DNA from: Streptomyces sp. 6-11-2
Lineage (GTDB): Bacteria > Actinomycetota > Actinomycetes > Streptomycetales > Streptomycetaceae
Assembly: GCF_006540305.1 (NCBI RefSeq)
Contig: NZ_BJOR01000001.1
Coordinates: 7,440,001-7,504,000 of the forward strand
DNA length: 64,000 nt
Direction: 5' to 3'
A model generated the notes under the pieces. It saw nothing but the letters and a program-made list of their open reading frames with translations. It did no database searches and was not told the DNA's origin. A program made the translations under genes and the position numbers. The stretch's first letter is position 1. Each line of letters starts with the position of its first letter. Shown piece after piece: positions 1 to 9,294 of this stretch.

Positions 1-119
1 GCCGACCGGCTGCTGGGCCGCGCACGTACTCCAGAGCCGCCCACCGACTGCCCGGTCGCACGCCGGCCCCGGCTCGTAATGGCAAACCACTTCAGTCACT
101 TCAGACGGAAGGACCGCCC
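1..119. other. Upstream leader of the enolase-superfamily gene
   Basis: No gene is recognisable here; any upstream gene lies outside the window or contributes only a few terminal codons. The last part holds a nine-base direct repeat, CACTTCAGT at 88-96 and CACTTCAGA at 97-105, followed by a GGAAGGA ribosome-binding site at 107-113 in front of the ATG at 120. The tandem repeat overlaps where a regulator could bind, but nothing more can be shown. Confidence 0.4.
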
Positions 120-1292
120 ATGACACCGCTTCGGCTCCCGCTCGGCGACCTGACCATCGACCGCGTCACCACGTACGCCGTCGCCCTGCCCACCCGGCGC
201 TCCTTCGGAGTCTCCGGCGGCGCGGTGGCCGTGGCCGGCCGGCCCAGCATCCGCGTCCTGGTACGGGTCGACGCCGACGGTGTGCACGGCTGGGGCGAGG
301 CGACGCCGATCCCCGCGTGGACCTACGAGACCGCGGAGTCGATCGTCACGACCGTCGACCGCTACCTCGCGCTGGCGATCCTCGGGCGTCCGGCCTGGGA
401 CCTCGGCGGCGTGGACGCCGCGTTCGACCGGGCCGTCAACCGGGGCTTCACCATCGGTGCCCCGCTGGCCAAGGGAGCGGTCGACGTCGCGCTGCACGAC
501 CTGCTCGGCCGGGCGGCCGGCGTGCCGCTGGGGACGTTGTGGGGGCAGCGGCGCCGGGAGACGATCGAGCTGGGCTGGGTCGTCTCCGGCCAGTCGCCGG
601 CGGAGGTCGGCGACAGCGTGGCGGAGGGCGTGGACGAGGGCTACCGGGCGTTCAAGGTGAAGGTGGGGCTGCACGACGAGGAGACGGACGCGGCCGTGGT
701 GGCGGCCGTGCGCGAACACGCCCCGGCCGGAGCCCCGTTGTGGGTGGACGCCAACCAGGCGTACACCGTGCCGGCCGCGCTGCGCATGTCCGCCCGCCTG
801 GCCGGCCTCGGGGTGACCGCCTTCGAACAGCCGCTGCCCGCCAACGACATCGCCGGACTGCGCAGGCTCCGGGACTCCTCACCGATCCCGGTCGCGCTCG
901 ACGAGAGTCTGCGCCATCCCACCGACCTGGCGACGTTCGTCCGCCTCGAAGCTGTCGACATCGCCATCGCCAAGGTGCAGCGCAGCGGCGGGCTCACGCT
1001 CTCTCGGCGGCTGTGCGCGCTGGCCGAGGACTGCGGCGTGCAGCTCATGGGGTCGGGGCTCACCGACTCGGACGTCGGCCTCGCCGCCTCGCTGCACCTC
1101 TTCGCGGCCTACGGGCTCGACACACCCGTTGATCTGAACGGCCGTCAGTTCGTCGAATCGCCCTACGCCGGGCCGACGGTGACGATCGAGAACGGGACGG
1201 CGCGGGTACCCGACGGTCCGGGGCTCGGCGTCGAGGTCGACGACACCGCGGTGCGGAAGCTGGCTGTGGACGTCCTCGAACAGAGGCCCTGA
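120..1292 (+). CDS. Enolase-superfamily enzyme of the muconate cycloisomerase / dipeptide epimerase type
   Basis: The 390-residue protein has the two-domain fold of the mandelate racemase / muconate lactonizing enzyme group: an N-terminal capping domain (about 1-130) and a barrel (about 150-370). The catalytic set of the MLE subgroup is visible: K-V-K at 179-181, metal ligands D210 (in WVDANQ), E236 (in FEQPL) and D261 (in DES), and the opposite-face lysine K285 (in IAKVQ). These enzymes abstract a proton alpha to a carboxylate, giving cycloisomerisation, epimerisation or racemisation. Substrate cannot be read from the sequence; muconate/chloromuconate cycloisomerase, N-succinylamino acid racemase and dipeptide epimerase all remain possible. 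A GGAAGGA ribosome-binding site supports the ATG at 120. It appears monocistronic, with a decayed marR gene converging from the right. Confidence 0.85.
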   Translation: MTPLRLPLGDLTIDRVTTYAVALPTRRSFGVSGGAVAVAGRPSIRVLVRVDADGVHGWGEATPIPAWTYETAESIVTTVDRYLALAILGRPAWDLGGVDAAFDRAVNRGFTIGAPLAKGAVDVALHDLLGRAAGVPLGTLWGQRRRETIELGWVVSGQSPAEVGDSVAEGVDEGYRAFKVKVGLHDEETDAAVVAAVREHAPAGAPLWVDANQAYTVPAALRMSARLAGLGVTAFEQPLPANDIAGLRRLRDSSPIPVALDESLRHPTDLATFVRLEAVDIAIAKVQRSGGLTLSRRLCALAEDCGVQLMGSGLTDSDVGLAASLHLFAAYGLDTPVDLNGRQFVESPYAGPTVTIENGTARVPDGPGLGVEVDDTAVRKLAVDVLEQRP

Positions 1293-1359
1293 GCCGGATC
1301 GGGTACGGGACCCCTTCGTAGCGTCATCGCAGGCGGCGCCAGGTCATACCGGCCGGACG

Positions 1360-1606
1360 CCGCCCTGCGTCGCTGAACGGCGTGGACCAGGGGTGCGAGC
1401 ACGGGGTCGGTGGCCGCCTGGTCGAGGGCCTCGCGCGGGGCCGCGTCGCGGGTGGGGCGGGCCTCCTCCAGCAGACGCAGGCCGTCGTCGGTGACCTCGG
1501 TGCAGATGTCGCGGCGGTCGACGGGGCACAGGTGGCGCGAGGGCGCCCCGTGGTCCTCCAGCCGGGTCACCTGCCACGTGGTGGCGCTCTGGCTCCGACC
1601 AGCCAC
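1360..1606 (-). pseudogene. Decayed MarR-family regulator (N-terminal part missing)
   Basis: Reading leftwards from about 1606, the translation gives the recognition-helix and wing signature of a MarR repressor: SQSATTWQVTRLEDHG, then a CPVDRR wing and a TDDGLRLLEEARPT stretch, ending near LAPLVHAVQ. An in-frame TGA lies just upstream of the retained part. The first 40-60 residues (dimer helices and start of the HTH) are absent, and the C-terminus runs on without a normal stop. The gene lies head-to-head with the MFS exporter at 1707, the usual marR-exporter layout, so it is probably the exporter's former repressor. A short functional peptide is possible but unlikely. Confidence 0.7.
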
Positions 1607-1640
1607 TCACTCTACCTGCGTTTGCCGTTAGCCAGCGTGT

Positions 1641-1676
1641 GCAATTATTGTTTGCGCGCGTAAGGCGCTTGCGCAA
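1641..1676. promoter_or_regulatory. Overlapping inverted repeats, candidate MarR operator upstream of the MFS gene
   Basis: Two inverted repeats lie side by side in unusually AT-containing DNA between the marR relic and the exporter: GCAA at 1641-1644 with TTGC at 1652-1655, and TTGCGC at 1652-1657 with GCGCAA at 1671-1676. The site sits 30-65 bases upstream of the ATG at 1707, where a repressor would cover the promoter. Function is inferred from position and symmetry. Confidence 0.45.
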
Positions 1677-1706
1677 TCTGACTTTGTACGTCAAAGGACC
1701 CTCGTC

Positions 1707-2960
1707 ATGCCGCTCGCACTGCTGGCCCTGGCCATAGGGGCCTTCGGAATCGGCACCACGGAATTCGTGATCATGGGGCTGCTGCCCCAGGTCGGCGCGG
1801 ACCTCGGCGTGTCCGTACCGACGGCCGGCTTCCTGGTCACCGGCTACGCCCTCGGCGTCATGATCGGCGCACCGATCATGACCGTCCTCGGCACCAGGAT
1901 CTCCCGCAAGAACATGCTCATGCTGCTCATGGGCCTGTTCATCCTCGGCAACTTCATCTCCGCCGTCGCCCCGGTCTTCGCCGTCATGCTGATCGGCCGC
2001 GTGGTGGCCTCGCTGGCCCATGGCGCCTTCTTCGGCATCGGCTCCGTCGTCGCCGCCGAACTGGTGGCCCCCGAGAGGAAGGCCGGCGCCATCTCCATGA
2101 TGTTCACCGGCCTGACCGTGGCCAACGTCGTCGGCGTACCCCTGGGCACGTACGTGGGCCAGAACGCCGGCTGGCGCGTGACCTTCCTGCTCGTCGCCGC
2201 CCTGGGCGTACTCGGCCTGGCCGGCGTGGCCAAGCTCGTACCCGACCTGCCCAAGCCGGAGGGAACGCGGCTGCGGCACGAGGTCGCCGCCTTCAGGAAC
2301 ACCCAGGTCATCTTGGCCATGGCCATGACGGTCCTCGGCTTCGGAGGCGTGTTCGCCGCGATCACCTACATCGCTCCGATGATGACCGAGGTCGGCGGCT
2401 TCGCCGGATCCTCCGTCACCTGGCTGATGGTGGTCTTCGGGCTCGGCATGGTGGCAGGCAACCTGATCGGCGGCCGTTTCGCGGACCGCAAGCTCATGCC
2501 CATGCTCTACACCGCGCTGGGCGGCCTGGCACTGGTCCTGCTGCTGCTCACCTTCCTGGCCTCCAGCAAGACGGCGTCCGTCGTGGCCGTCTTCCTCATC
2601 GGCGCTCTCGGCTTCGCCACCGTCCCGCCGCTCCAGAAGCGCGTCCTCGACCACGCCCACGGCGCGCCGACGCTGGCCTCGGCGGCCAACATCGGCGCCT
2701 TCAACCTGGGCAACGCCCTGTCCGCCTGGCTCGGCGGCCTGGTGATCTCCGCCGGCCTCGGCTACACCGCGCCCAACGCCGTCGGGGCCGTACTGGCCGC
2801 CGCCGCCCTGGTCCTGGCCGTCATCTCGCACCGGCTCGAACCGCGGCCCACCCGCATCACCGTGGTTTCCGCCCCGGCGAACGCCGACCTCGCCGCGGCC
2901 ACGGACCCCACGGCCGCCCACCCCGCCGCTCCCGCAGCCGCGCGAGCCGTCCGCTCCTGA
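1707..2960 (+). CDS. MFS efflux transporter, DHA1 family (AraJ/YdhP-like)
   Basis: A 417-residue integral membrane protein with about twelve hydrophobic segments. It opens directly with the first helix motif GAFGIGTTEFVIMGLLPQV, characteristic of DHA1 sugar/drug exporters of the AraJ-YdhP group, and has the loop 2-3 motif around TRISRK (about residues 66-71). Such proteins export sugars or small drugs by proton antiport. The tail after about residue 385 is Ala/Pro-rich and probably cytosolic. An AAAGGA ribosome-binding site eight bases upstream supports the start. It is followed after 37 bases by an aldo/keto reductase, so the two may share a transcript. The divergent regulator is decayed, so expression may now be constitutive; that is inference. 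Substrate unknown. Confidence 0.88.
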   Translation: MPLALLALAIGAFGIGTTEFVIMGLLPQVGADLGVSVPTAGFLVTGYALGVMIGAPIMTVLGTRISRKNMLMLLMGLFILGNFISAVAPVFAVMLIGRVVASLAHGAFFGIGSVVAAELVAPERKAGAISMMFTGLTVANVVGVPLGTYVGQNAGWRVTFLLVAALGVLGLAGVAKLVPDLPKPEGTRLRHEVAAFRNTQVILAMAMTVLGFGGVFAAITYIAPMMTEVGGFAGSSVTWLMVVFGLGMVAGNLIGGRFADRKLMPMLYTALGGLALVLLLLTFLASSKTASVVAVFLIGALGFATVPPLQKRVLDHAHGAPTLASAANIGAFNLGNALSAWLGGLVISAGLGYTAPNAVGAVLAAAALVLAVISHRLEPRPTRITVVSAPANADLAAATDPTAAHPAAPAAARAVRS

Positions 2961-2997
2961 TCCCCCCACCCAGCAGTACCGAGGAAAGGAACCCCTC

Positions 2998-3822
2998 ATG
3001 ACTTCCGTGCCGAACGTGACGCTCAACAACGGTGTGATCATGCCCCAGTTGGGCTTCGGTGTCTTCCAGGTCCCCGACGAGGAGACCACCGCCGCGGTCA
3101 CCAGCGCCTTGGAGGCCGGCTACCGCAGCATCGACACCGCGGCGGTCTACGGCAACGAGCGCGGCGTCGGCAAGGCCATCGCCGCCTCCGGCCTGCCCCG
3201 CGAGGAGCTCTTCGTCACGACCAAGCTGTGGAACGAGGACCAGGGCCACGACCGGGCCCTGGCCGCTTTCGACGACTCCCTGGACAGGCTCGGCCTCGAC
3301 CACGTCGACCTCTACCTCATCCACTGGCCCACCCCGGCCCGCGACCTGTACGTGGAGACCTACAAGGCGCTGGAGAAGATCCTCGCCGACGGGCGTGCCC
3401 GCGCCATCGGCGTCTCGAACTTCCAGATCCCCCACCTGCGGCGGCTCATGGAGCACACCGGGATCACCCCGGCGGTCAACCAGGTGGAGCTGCACCCCGG
3501 CCTCCAGCAGACCGCGCTGCGCGCCTTCCACGCCGAGCACGGGATCGCCACCGAAGCCTGGAGCCCCCTGGCCCAGGGCGCGGTCCTCGGGGACCAGGCG
3601 ATCGTGCGAGTCGCCGAGGCGTATGGCGTAACCCCGGCGCAGGTCGTGCTGCGCTGGCACCTCCAGACCGGCAACATCGTGATCCCCAAGTCCGTCACCC
3701 CCGACCGCATCCGGCAGAACCTCGACGTCTTCGGCTTCGAGCTCACCGACACCGACATGGCCGCCCTCACGGACCTCGACCGCGGTCTGCGCACCGGCCC
3801 GGACCCCGACACCCTCAACTGA
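2998..3822 (+). CDS. Aldo/keto reductase (2,5-diketo-D-gluconate reductase type)
   Basis: A 274-residue single-domain NADPH-dependent oxidoreductase of normal length for the AKR superfamily. The complete catalytic tetrad is visible: D46 and Y51 (in IDTAAVYGNE), K76 (in TTKLWNED) and H109 (in YLIHWPTP). The cofactor region IPKSVTPDRIRQN near the C-terminus is the AKR phosphate-binding signature. It reduces aldehydes or ketones in the cytosol; the closest described group is AKR5 (2,5-diketogluconate and methylglyoxal reductases), but substrate is not determinable. A GAGGAAAGG ribosome-binding site precedes the ATG. It follows the MFS gene by 37 bases and is closed by a strong hairpin. Confidence 0.88.
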   Translation: MTSVPNVTLNNGVIMPQLGFGVFQVPDEETTAAVTSALEAGYRSIDTAAVYGNERGVGKAIAASGLPREELFVTTKLWNEDQGHDRALAAFDDSLDRLGLDHVDLYLIHWPTPARDLYVETYKALEKILADGRARAIGVSNFQIPHLRRLMEHTGITPAVNQVELHPGLQQTALRAFHAEHGIATEAWSPLAQGAVLGDQAIVRVAEAYGVTPAQVVLRWHLQTGNIVIPKSVTPDRIRQNLDVFGFELTDTDMAALTDLDRGLRTGPDPDTLN

Positions 3823-3832
3823 CCCCGTACGT

Positions 3833-3869
3833 CCCCGGGTACCCGTCCGCCGCGGACGGGTACCCGGGG
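3833..3869 (+). terminator. Strong intrinsic hairpin after the aldo/keto reductase
   Basis: A perfect 17-bp stem (arms 3833-3849 and 3853-3869) closes a three-base loop, beginning ten bases after the stop codon. There is no T-tract, as is common for Streptomyces terminators. It probably separates the MFS-AKR transcript from the following SDR gene. Confidence 0.75.
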
Positions 3870-3927
3870 ATCCGCGGGCATCGACACCGCCGCAGCAGCT
3901 TCACAGCCTCAACGACGGGAACGCGTC

Positions 3928-4722
3928 ATGCAGATCGATCTCTCCGGCCGCACTGCCCTGGTCACCGGCTCCACCCAGGGCATCGGCCACGCCATCGCCA
4001 CCGGCCTCGCCCGCGCGGGCGCCCGCGTCGTCGTCAACGGCCGCGGCGAGGAGCGCGTCGCGGCGGCCGTCCGCACCGTACGCGCCGACTCCGGCAGCGA
4101 CGACGTCACCGGCGCCGCGGGCGACCTGGCGACGGAGCAGGGCGCCGCCGCCGTACTGGAGGCCGTGCCCGCGGTCGACATCCTCGTCAACAACCTCGGC
4201 ATCTTCGGCTCCGCCGCTCCTCTTGAGATCGACGACGCCGAGTGGCGCCGCTTCTTCGAGGTCAACGTCCTCTCCGCCGTCCGGCTCATCCGCGCCTTCC
4301 TGCCCGGCATGAAGGAACGGGGCTGGGGGCGCGTCCTCAACCTCGCCAGCGACTCGGCCGTGGTCATCCCCGCCGAGATGATCCACTACGGCATGACGAA
4401 GACCTCGCTGCTCGCCGTCACCCGTGGGTTCGCCAAGGACGCCGCCGGTACCGGCGTCACCGTCAACTCCGTCATCGCCGGACCGACCCACACCGGCGGC
4501 GTCGAGCGATTCGTCCGCGAGCTCGTCGGCGACGAGCTGCCCTGGGACGAGGCGCAGCACGAGTTCATGGTCAAGCACCGCCCCCAGTCCCTGCTGCAGC
4601 GGCTCATCGAGCCCGAGGAGATCGCCAACATGGTCGTCTACCTCGCCTCGCCCCACGCCTCCGCCACCACCGGAGGTGCCCTGCGGGTCGACGGCGGCTA
4701 CGTCGACTCCATCCTGCCCTGA
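3928..4722 (+). CDS. SDR-family oxidoreductase
   Basis: A 264-residue classical short-chain dehydrogenase/reductase. The nucleotide-binding motif T-G-S-T-Q-G-I-G lies at about 13-20, the structural NNLG motif follows near 90, and the catalytic S141, Y154 and K158 form the S-x12-Y-x3-K pattern. The C-terminus carries the usual G-x-x-L-R-V-D-G-G-Y ending. It oxidises or reduces a hydroxyl/carbonyl using NAD(P)(H); substrate is not predictable. The start at 3928 gives standard spacing to the Rossmann motif, although its ribosome-binding site is weak. The hairpin at 3833-3869 suggests it has its own promoter in the 58 bases before its start. Confidence 0.85.
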   Translation: MQIDLSGRTALVTGSTQGIGHAIATGLARAGARVVVNGRGEERVAAAVRTVRADSGSDDVTGAAGDLATEQGAAAVLEAVPAVDILVNNLGIFGSAAPLEIDDAEWRRFFEVNVLSAVRLIRAFLPGMKERGWGRVLNLASDSAVVIPAEMIHYGMTKTSLLAVTRGFAKDAAGTGVTVNSVIAGPTHTGGVERFVRELVGDELPWDEAQHEFMVKHRPQSLLQRLIEPEEIANMVVYLASPHASATTGGALRVDGGYVDSILP

Positions 4723-4937
4723 GCCCGGCGCCCGGGCGTGATCAAGCCTGTGGCCTGGGTGCCACGTCCAGGGCGAGGACGGGCTCGACGGGTTCCAGCA
4801 GCACCGGGAGCTCCACACGGGGCTCGTCCATGAGAACCCGAAAAAGTTCCGACGACGATGTCGAGAACCCGTGACCGGCTCCGTCCCCGGGGTGAGTGCG
4901 ACGACAATGGGTCGCATCAGTACCGAGGAGAACCACC

Positions 4938-5341
4938 ATGGCGAAGTACCTGCTGCTCAAGCACTACCGAGGCGCTCCGGCCGCGGTCAACGACGTGCCG
5001 ATGGACCAGTGGACGCCGCAGGAGATCTCGGCCCACGTGCAGTACATGAACGACTTCGCGGCCCGGCTCGAGGAGACCGGCGAGTTCGTCGACGGTCAGG
5101 CGCTCGCCCCCGAGGGGGCGTGGGTCCGGTACGACGGTGAGGGGCGCCCGCCGGTCACCGACGGCCCGTTCGCCGAGACGAAGGACCTCATCGCCGGCTG
5201 GATGGTGATCGACGTCGACAGCTACGAGCGCGCCGTCGAGCTGGCCGGAGAACTGTCGGCCGCCCCCGGAGCGGGCGGGAAGCCGATCCACGAGTGGCTC
5301 GAGGTGCGCCCGTTCCTGACCACGCCGCCCACCATCACGGA

Positions 5342-5345
<4 letters not shown>
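4938..5345 (+). CDS. DGPF/YCII-domain protein, sigma-factor partner
   Basis: A 135-residue YCII-related protein with the diagnostic DGPFAETKD motif (about residues 75-83) and an N-terminal MAKYLLLKHY strand. The fold is a small ferredoxin-like alpha+beta dimer; family function is not biochemically settled. The ATG at 4938 is chosen because a GAGGAG ribosome-binding site lies just upstream. Its stop codon overlaps the GTG start of the next gene by four bases, so the two are translationally coupled. In the literature DGPF proteins are the conserved genomic partners of ECF42-type sigma factors, matching this layout. A second such pair lies at 35819-37422 on the opposite strand. Confidence 0.88.
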
Positions 5346-6493
<1,148 letters not shown>

Positions 6494-6577
6494 GCAAGCG
6501 CTGCACGCAGTGCCGGTGGTCGACCTGTGAATCAGCCCGTGCGGGGCGGGCATGGGGGGATGTGTCACCATCGCCGG

Positions 6578-7048
6578 GTGAGTACCACGCCGGCCTCGCC
6601 GTCCGACGCCCAGCTTTCGCAGGTGCGGCGGCTCCGTCTGGCCAAGGACGCCATGGACCGTGATTGGGCCGAACCCATCGACCTGGACGCGCTCGCCGCA
6701 CACGCCGGGTACTCGCGCTACCACTTCGTCCGCGTCTTCCGGGATGTGTACGGGCAGACACCGGGGCAGTATCTGAGCCGCCGCCGCATCGAGCGCGCGG
6801 AGGACCTGCTGCGCACCGCCGACCTGTCGGTCACCGAGATCTGCACGCTGGTGGGCTTCACCAGCCTGGGATCCTTCTCGTCGAGCTTCAAGAAGCACAC
6901 CGGCCTCACCCCGAGTGAGTACCGTGCCCGGCATATCGGGCAGGGAGCGGCGCTGATTCCCGGGTGTTATGCGCTGCTCTGGCACGGAAGTTTCAAGGGA
7001 CTAGTGGAGCGCGGCACCGAAGAGCGCAACTTTGGAGAAGCCCCGTGA
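6578..7048 (+). CDS. AraC-family transcriptional regulator (single DNA-binding domain)
   Basis: The roughly 156-residue protein is almost entirely one AraC/XylS DNA-binding domain with two helix-turn-helix units: IDLDALAAHAGYSRYHFVR then LSVTEICTLVGFTSLGSFS, followed by FKKHTGLTPSEYR. There is no N-terminal sensing domain; about 45 residues after the domain are unassigned. The GTG at 6578 is preferred over upstream ATG codons because it gives a natural N-terminus. The VOC-fold gene starts 68 bases downstream in the same direction, a recurrent regulator-VOC pairing in actinobacteria, so the VOC gene is the likely target or co-transcribed partner. Confidence 0.82.
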   Translation: MSTTPASPSDAQLSQVRRLRLAKDAMDRDWAEPIDLDALAAHAGYSRYHFVRVFRDVYGQTPGQYLSRRRIERAEDLLRTADLSVTEICTLVGFTSLGSFSSSFKKHTGLTPSEYRARHIGQGAALIPGCYALLWHGSFKGLVERGTEERNFGEAP

Positions 7049-7116
7049 GGCGGCGGTGACTACGTTGGTTGCGACGCGTGGGTGAGTGGCGCCCCGCCGA
7101 GCACAGGGAGTCAACC

Positions 7117-7560
7117 ATGATCAAGGGTTTGTCGATCGCCAACGTCTGGGTCCTCGACCACGACCGGGCCAGGGCGTTCTACACCGAGAAGCTGGGGCTC
7201 GAGGTCCGTGTCGACATGACGATGGGCGAGGCCGGGATGCGCTGGCTCACCGTCGGCGCCAAAGACCAGCCGGATCTCGAACTCACGCTGATGGTCCCGG
7301 GCCCGCCCGCGCTCGACCCCGAGTCCGCCGAGGAACTGAAGAAGCTGATCGCCAAGGGCGTACTGGGCGCGGGCGTATTCGCCACCGACGACATCCATGC
7401 CGACTACCGGGCGATGAAGGCGCGCGGCGTGGAGTTCCTGCAGGAGCCGCAGGAACGGCCGTACGGCACCGAGGCCATCTTCCGTGACGATTCCGGCAAC
7501 TGGTTCTCCTTCACCCAGCGCCGTGAGCAGCTCGATCTCGACAAGGATTGGGGCTGCTGA
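7117..7560 (+). CDS. VOC-superfamily protein (glyoxalase/bleomycin-resistance fold)
   Basis: The 147-residue protein has two beta-alpha-beta-beta-beta modules: the first opens with ANVWVLDHDRARAFYTEKLG (about 8-27), and the second ends in AIFRDDSGNWFSFTQ (about 121-135), containing the C-terminal metal/ligand region. Members are metal-dependent dioxygenases, glyoxalases, or antibiotic-sequestering proteins; this one cannot be placed more precisely. The ATG at 7117 follows an AGGGAG ribosome-binding site, whereas an upstream in-frame start would add a non-homologous tail. It probably shares a transcript with the AraC regulator. Confidence 0.82.
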   Translation: MIKGLSIANVWVLDHDRARAFYTEKLGLEVRVDMTMGEAGMRWLTVGAKDQPDLELTLMVPGPPALDPESAEELKKLIAKGVLGAGVFATDDIHADYRAMKARGVEFLQEPQERPYGTEAIFRDDSGNWFSFTQRREQLDLDKDWGC

Positions 7561-7584
7561 CACATGAGCCGCAGACCGTGATCT

Positions 7585-8004
7585 TCAAGCCGGGCAGTCG
7601 AGGTCGGCGGCGCCCGTGGCGCACCAGGTGTCGATGACCGCGCCGGACCACGCGGAGGTGGCGCTCTGACAGCGAGGGCAGACCGCGGCAGGCGAATCGC
7701 CCTGACCGGCGACGAAGACCGTACGCCCCGTGATGACCCGCAGCTCGTCGCCCGGCTCCTCCTCCAACTCCTTGATCCTGGCACGCCAGTCCCAAGAAAC
7801 TGGATCGGCGGCCTCCCTCCACCGCGGTCCGGCCAGATGGGCCACACCGCCCCGCCACGGCACCGGGCGGATGAACCCTTCCGCCTCCAGCCAACTCCTG
7901 CCGCGTCGGCCCCACGCGACGGCCTCTTCCGCTGAGGCGTCCAAGTCCACGATGGTCTGTCGGTAGGTGCCCACAGCCTTCCTTCCGGCACGGTGCGTCG
8001 ACAT
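7585..8004 (-). CDS. Hypothetical protein with terminal Cys cluster, possibly 3'-truncated
   Basis: A 139-residue predicted protein with good third-position G/C bias and no family recognised. Near the C-terminus it carries C-P-R-C, then a further cysteine pair (WCATGAADLDCPA), the start of a zinc-ribbon-like pattern that stops immediately after the last cysteine. Continuation of similar residues in another frame is not obvious, but the abrupt end suggests loss of the final part. It converges on the VOC gene, with 24 bases between them. ATG 8004 is used; a TTG at 8016 is an alternative. Confidence 0.55.
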   Translation of the reverse strand: MSTHRAGRKAVGTYRQTIVDLDASAEEAVAWGRRGRSWLEAEGFIRPVPWRGGVAHLAGPRWREAADPVSWDWRARIKELEEEPGDELRVITGRTVFVAGQGDSPAAVCPRCQSATSAWSGAVIDTWCATGAADLDCPA

Positions 8005-8388
8005 CACTGCTGCCAAACGTTAGGTGATCCAACGGTCACCTCTGACGTGATCGGCGCTGGCATCCTGCGGTTTCGCGTTCGGCGCGGCAAAGGAATTAGA
8101 GTCCGCCTCGGCAGCCCCACGGAACATCCGGGCTGCGAATGTCCGCTACGCCCGCATTGCCCCTATGTTGCTTTCTTCTACGTCACATGTCCCGGTCCGG
8201 TCGCGACGGTCGCCGAGGGTGGATGAAGTCATCCGCGTGAGCCGCCGTGAGGTGTGGACTTCCAGCGTTGCGGGAGCTTCTGAGCCAGACCTGCACGGAA
8301 TGCGCCGCACGCACAGGCACACGCAAAGAAGGCAGGGTCGCGCAGCCCCTTCATGTCCACTTCGCCGCACCAACCAACGGAGCATGTG
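8005..8388. other. Intergenic region upstream of the MetF-like gene
   Basis: No convincing gene is seen in these 384 bases on either strand. The segment is less GC-biased than its surroundings and presumably contains the divergent promoters for the hypothetical gene on the left and the MetF-like gene on the right. A GGAG ribosome-binding site lies about seven bases before the ATG at 8389. Confidence 0.4.
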
Positions 8389-9285
8389 ATGACGCCCGCG
8401 AGAACCGCGCAGGACCCGGCCTCCCGAACCGCCGGCGGCTTCTTCGCCCGCCCGGCGAAAGCGGCGTTGGCGGACGCGCTGCGGAACGCCTCGTACGAGA
8501 TCCTGCCGTTCAAAAGCGCGGAGGTGAAGGTACTGGCCCATGTCCCGAAGGACGTGGCGCTCACGGTGACGACGACCGAGGCCAAAGGCCTGGGGCCCAC
8601 GATCGGGCTGGCCGCTCGGCTCAGCGGGCACGGCTACAGCGTCGCCCCACACATAGCGGCGCGCCTGGTGCGTGATGAGGCACACCTCACCGACATCGTG
8701 TCGCGACTGCGGGACTCCGGTGTCGATCGGCTCTTCGTCATCGCCGGCGACGCCCCCGAACCGGCCGGTGCCTTCCCGGACGCACTGAGCCTGCTTGAGG
8801 GCCTTCAGTCCGTCGGGCGGACTTTCGCGTCCATCGGGATCGGTGGCTACCCCGAGGGGCACGGCAGAATCAGCGACGAGCTGATCGAGAAGGCGCTCCA
8901 AGCCAAGGCGCCTTACGCGAGCCATGTCATCACCCAGTTGTGCTTCGATGCCGACACCACGATCCGTTGGGCACGCACAGCGCAGGCATCCGGGGTCGAT
9001 CTGCCCGTCCGGGTCGGCATTCCCGGCGCGATCAGCCGCCAGAAGCTGATCCGTGTCTCGGCCGGGCTCGGCCTGGGCCAGTCGGCCCGCTTCCTGAAGA
9101 AGCAGCAGAACATGCTCTGGCGCTTCTTCCTGCCCGGGGGCTACAGCCCGAACAAGCTGATCGAGCGGCTGACGCCCGCCTTCGGCATGTCCGGCAACCG
9201 CCTGCAGGGCTTCCACGTGTTCACGTTCAACGACCTCGACAGCACCGAGGCCTGGCGGCAGGCCTGGCTGGCCCGTCTGTCCTGA
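8389..9285 (+). CDS. Methylenetetrahydrofolate reductase-like protein (divergent MetF)
   Basis: The 298-residue product resembles the TIM-barrel flavoprotein family of 5,10-methylenetetrahydrofolate reductases. The conserved substrate-side motif LTVTTTEAKGL (about 53-63), the FAD/NADH-region stretch FVIAGDAPEPAGAF, and IGIGGYPEGHGRI followed by SHVITQLCFDA are all of MetF type. Many actinobacteria carry such a second MetF-like gene inside one-carbon (demethylation or methylamine) clusters, distinct from the methionine-pathway enzyme. The neighbouring purU relic supports that origin here. The ATG at 8389 is preferred to 8353 because of the GGAG ribosome-binding site. It would oxidise or reduce a C1-tetrahydrofolate species in the cytosol; direction is not known. 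Confidence 0.72.
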   Translation: MTPARTAQDPASRTAGGFFARPAKAALADALRNASYEILPFKSAEVKVLAHVPKDVALTVTTTEAKGLGPTIGLAARLSGHGYSVAPHIAARLVRDEAHLTDIVSRLRDSGVDRLFVIAGDAPEPAGAFPDALSLLEGLQSVGRTFASIGIGGYPEGHGRISDELIEKALQAKAPYASHVITQLCFDADTTIRWARTAQASGVDLPVRVGIPGAISRQKLIRVSAGLGLGQSARFLKKQQNMLWRFFLPGGYSPNKLIERLTPAFGMSGNRLQGFHVFTFNDLDSTEAWRQAWLARLS

Positions 9286-9294
9286 CTCGGGTCG

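Noticed and set aside
1344..3101. Long minus-strand open frame opposite the MFS gene
   Set aside because: It is antisense to a clear membrane transporter and its translation is Gly/His/Asp-rich low complexity, typical of high-GC shadow frames.
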